A stretch of DNA of 64,000 nucleotides from Glandiceps talaboti (Eukaryota > Hemichordata > Enteropneusta > Spengelidae), in assembly GCF_964340395.1 (NCBI RefSeq), contig NC_135560.1, positions 8,837,598 through 8,901,597 of the forward strand. The letters are read 5' to 3'. The position numbers and the translations under genes were made by a program. How positions within the stretch are numbered: the stretch's first letter is position 1; every line of letters starts with the position of its first letter. Below, one piece after another: positions 63,101 to 64,000 of the stretch. The notes below the pieces were generated by a model. The model was not told the origin of the DNA. It was given only the letters and a program-made list of their open reading frames with translations, and did not search any database.

Positions 63101-64000
63101 CCAGTGCCAGCAACACCTTCAATTTGTAATCTTTGCAACTCTTCCTCCAATTCGTCCACTTTGTCTTCCAAATCAGATGTCTTGTCTTCAAGTTCAGAAT
63201 TCTTATCATTGAGAGATTCATTTTCCTCTTCAAGAAGTTTGATTCTGTCTTCAAGTTCTTGCATTTCTTCGGCACTAGCACCAGTTGCAGTAGCTCCTAT
63301 AAAAAGTGCAAGTAGGTCACACCATTGTCAAGTTATCAGAAAAACAAAACAAAAGATTGTATAGTTTGGTCACTAGGAGTGCTGTTCACAAGCAGCAATT
63401 GGACCAAAAGTTGAGTACTATGGCCTAATTGGTTTCAAGTTGGCAAAAGTTGTTTCCAGTGACCTAAAGCTTAAGCCACATTTTGCTGACATCCTTATGT
63501 ACTGTCATCTGATCTTAGCCCTCACTTTTCCTTATGTGGAGTGCCCTCTTGTGATACTTCTTTCAAAAATGACTGCAAGGTGAGTAACTGGACCATGGCA
63601 TACTCAAAACTTGTACTATTACAAAATTCTAAATTATATTTGTAAGCCTTGAAAGATTCACACCTACTTCAGTACCTCATCACAAGCATTGAACATTAGG
63701 CATGTATAAAGAAAACATTCAAACAGCTGCAACCATCCCTAAATTGACTGAAACTCCCACCCCCAGTGATTACATAACAATTAGAAATTGACCTCCGACA
63801 ACCCTGCACCCATCACCCTGCCCCACCCACCCGTGATTACATAAGAATTATAAACTGACCCACCACCCCACCAACTACCACCCCAGTGATTAATATAACA
63901 ATTAGAAACTGACCTGCTACCACAACTGTAGCCATAGACAGTGTACCAAACTCTTCAGGTATCTCTCCTGTCTTCATCATTGTCAGGGCAACGATGTCTG
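51151..64000 (-). CDS. C-terminal-motor kinesin (kinesin-14), KCBP / kinesin-C type; 3' 18 exons, 5' end outside window
   Basis: A predicted minus-end-directed, calmodulin-regulated microtubule motor. Exons in coding order: 64000(open)-63914, 63296-62980, 62151-61927, 61372-61268, 60673-60536, 60225-60040, 59492-59352, 58858-58730, 57823-57650, 56962-56864, 56140-56006, 55651-55488, 54873-54786, 53966-53831, 52854-52694, 52376-52174, 51696-51618, 51198-51151. All GT-AG, all in frame, about 870 residues. Exons from 63296 to 57650 encode a long charged coiled-coil stalk. The motor begins at [17 protein letters not shown] (exon 56962). It has the P-loop [11 protein letters not shown] (codons 55577-55600), switch I NAESSRSH, switch II VDLAGSE, and the [14 protein letters not shown] and [20 protein letters not shown] blocks. 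After the motor, [18 protein letters not shown] resembles the neck-mimic and calmodulin-binding helix of KCBP, then an acidic EEEE end. Plant KCBP also has N-terminal MyTH4-FERM domains; whether this one does cannot be seen. The KCBP-type call rests on [19 protein letters not shown] and the tail. Confidence 0.93.
51528..51582. repeat. CA-rich microsatellite with CGCA interruptions
   Basis: (CA)n interspersed with CGCATA and CGCACGCATG in the second-last kinesin intron. Confidence 0.85.
52882..53235 (+). repeat. dispersed repeat family, copy 2
   Basis: It parallels 1805-2165 over its full length in the same orientation, with shared blocks AGGCCTAAAAAAA, CTCTGTGTTATTGGTTTCTT and AGTGAAAAACTAGGTGGGGT. 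It carries an expanded T/G-rich tract (GTTTTTTGTTGTTTTG) not present in copy 1. It lies in a kinesin intron next to exon 52694-52854; its left end is within 30 bp of the exon's acceptor. Confidence 0.75.
54096..54432. mobile_element. foldback element in a kinesin intron
   Basis: Left arm TACTCTGGTAATTTAGCCTTCGG...TAAGATAGACACAAACT pairs with right arm AGTTTGTGTCTATCTTAGTA...CCGAAGGCTGGATTACCAGAG. Arms of about 45 bp enclose a partly paired centre. Confidence 0.7.
56141..56745. repeat. tandem array of a splice acceptor plus exon start (about 94-bp unit, six extra copies)
   Basis: Each unit repeats the first 40-45 bp of the kinesin exon 56006-56140 (minus-strand GGTAACTTTTC(A/G)GTGATCAAG, then TCTCCTGATGAGTATACC) together with its acceptor (TTTCTAG). 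A linker follows, carrying TGATCACTGCATTTG and GGTTACTATGGACTTGTTG. Copies of GTTACC or GTTACT on the plus strand fall at about 56135 (the real exon), 56231, 56327, 56421, 56515, 56609 and 56700, so spacing is 91-96 bp. The two rightmost copies have TTTCTATAG instead of TTTCTAGG. None has a donor in the right place, so these are acceptor copies and not complete exons. Confidence 0.92.
57288..57413. mobile_element. short foldback MITE, deletion derivative of the 350-741 family
   Basis: CAACTGCTGACATCAGA at the left and TCTGATGTCAGCAGTTG at the right are perfect complements. The inner arms are GAACCTGTTACAAACAGGGC and CTTGTTTGTTACAGGTTCC. It lacks most of the central part of the 350-741 copy. 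It lies in a kinesin intron. Confidence 0.85.
57915..58260 (-). mobile_element. tRNA-derived SINE
   Basis: Read on the minus strand it begins GGTTGAATGGTTAGAGTGGA, which has the form of a tRNA A box. About 35 bp later comes GCCAGTCAAAGCC, which resembles a B box. A unique body follows with TGTTCCCCAGGGAGTTGAAC, then a tail TTGAGCATTGTGTGGGAAGC leading into ACTATATAAAAACT, the type of 3' end shared with partner LINEs in many animal SINEs. I could not find target-site duplications, so it is probably old. A Deu-domain type body is possible but not proven. Confidence 0.7.
58543..58672. mobile_element. CCTTAG foldback family, copy 2
   Basis: CAATACTTTTCTTCATTCAG...CGTGACCTAAGGG pairs with CCCCTTAAGTCACTCGTATT...GAACAAAGAAAAATATTG. 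It sits in a kinesin intron, about 60 bp before exon 58730-58858. Confidence 0.75.
60839..60858 (+). repeat. poly-G tract with one A
   Basis: G-run interrupted once (GGGGAGGGGG...) in a kinesin intron. Confidence 0.85.
62350..62695. mobile_element. palindromic Tc1/mariner-like MITE, intact copy (346 bp)
   Basis: It starts AAGTGGTCATATGGATGAGT, ends CTCATCCATATGTCCACTT and is flanked by TA on both sides. The arms are complementary to near the centre (TTTGTTGTACGTACAATAAC). Same family as 40871-41206, 17577-17856 and 25662-25772. It lies in the kinesin intron between exons 62980-63296 and 61927-62151. Confidence 0.88.
63762..63914. repeat. triplicated 5' splice-site region in a kinesin intron
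   Basis: A block read on the plus strand as GTGATTACATAACAATTAGA then AA(A/C)TGACC occurs three times (about 63762-63793, 63832-63860, 63883-63914). It is separated by C-rich spacers (CCCCACCCACCC and the like). The rightmost copy contains the real donor of the exon ending at 63914. On the minus strand the spacers are GGG-rich. Confidence 0.8.

Overview
This 64-kb window is AT-rich animal nuclear DNA. It has spliced genes with GT/AG introns, three recognisable animal or eukaryotic families (Shc adaptor, HAUS1, a calmodulin-binding-type kinesin-14), a tRNA-headed SINE, many short foldback transposons, minisatellites and CA/GT microsatellites. Kinesin-14s of the KCBP/kinesin-C type are known from plants and from some invertebrates such as sea urchin. 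Together with a Shc adaptor, this points to a marine invertebrate, most likely an invertebrate deuterostome, with a lophotrochozoan not excluded. I could not fix the species.

Layout. 1-6191: non-coding, with dispersed, foldback and tandem repeats. 6192-6563 (minus): a 5' coding exon of a Shc adaptor, holding the CH2-like N-terminus and the start of the PTB domain; the remaining exons are not seen and probably lie left of the window. 6564-32072: about 25 kb with no convincing coding exon apart from a weak plus-strand candidate at 6655-6886. It holds an orphan promoter-like spot near 16.4 kb, several minisatellites and foldback elements, and may be the first Shc intron. 32073-32586: a likely divergent promoter. 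32587-40193 (plus): a complete 8-exon HAUS1 gene encoding 277 residues. 41478-46798 (minus): a complete 7-exon gene for a 327-residue basic protein that I do not recognise; one of its introns has a GC donor. 46900-47142 (minus): a small ORF with one membrane segment. 47.2-51.1 kb: a promoter-like CRE/CCAAT cluster, repeats and the kinesin 3' flank. 51151-64000 (minus): the last 18 exons (about 870 residues) of a C-terminal-motor kinesin, open at the right edge.

Biology. HAUS1 is an augmin subunit that promotes microtubule branching on spindles. The kinesin is predicted to be a minus-end-directed, calcium/calmodulin-regulated motor. Shc links phosphotyrosine receptors to Ras signalling. Nothing shows that the genes form a functional unit. 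All three multi-exon models were joined by hand from splice sites, and every junction keeps frame.

The most unusual structures are: (i) tandem amplification of a 3' splice site plus the start of a motor-domain exon inside a kinesin intron, with a matching triplication of a 5' splice-site region in another kinesin intron; (ii) a rich set of foldback elements, several with clear target-site duplications (TA, 9 bp, 10 bp), including one nested inside another; (iii) an animal KCBP-type kinesin with a long Ala/Gly-rich insert in its stalk; and (iv) an unrecognised 327-residue gene with a GC-AG intron, preceded by a possible upstream membrane micro-protein ORF.
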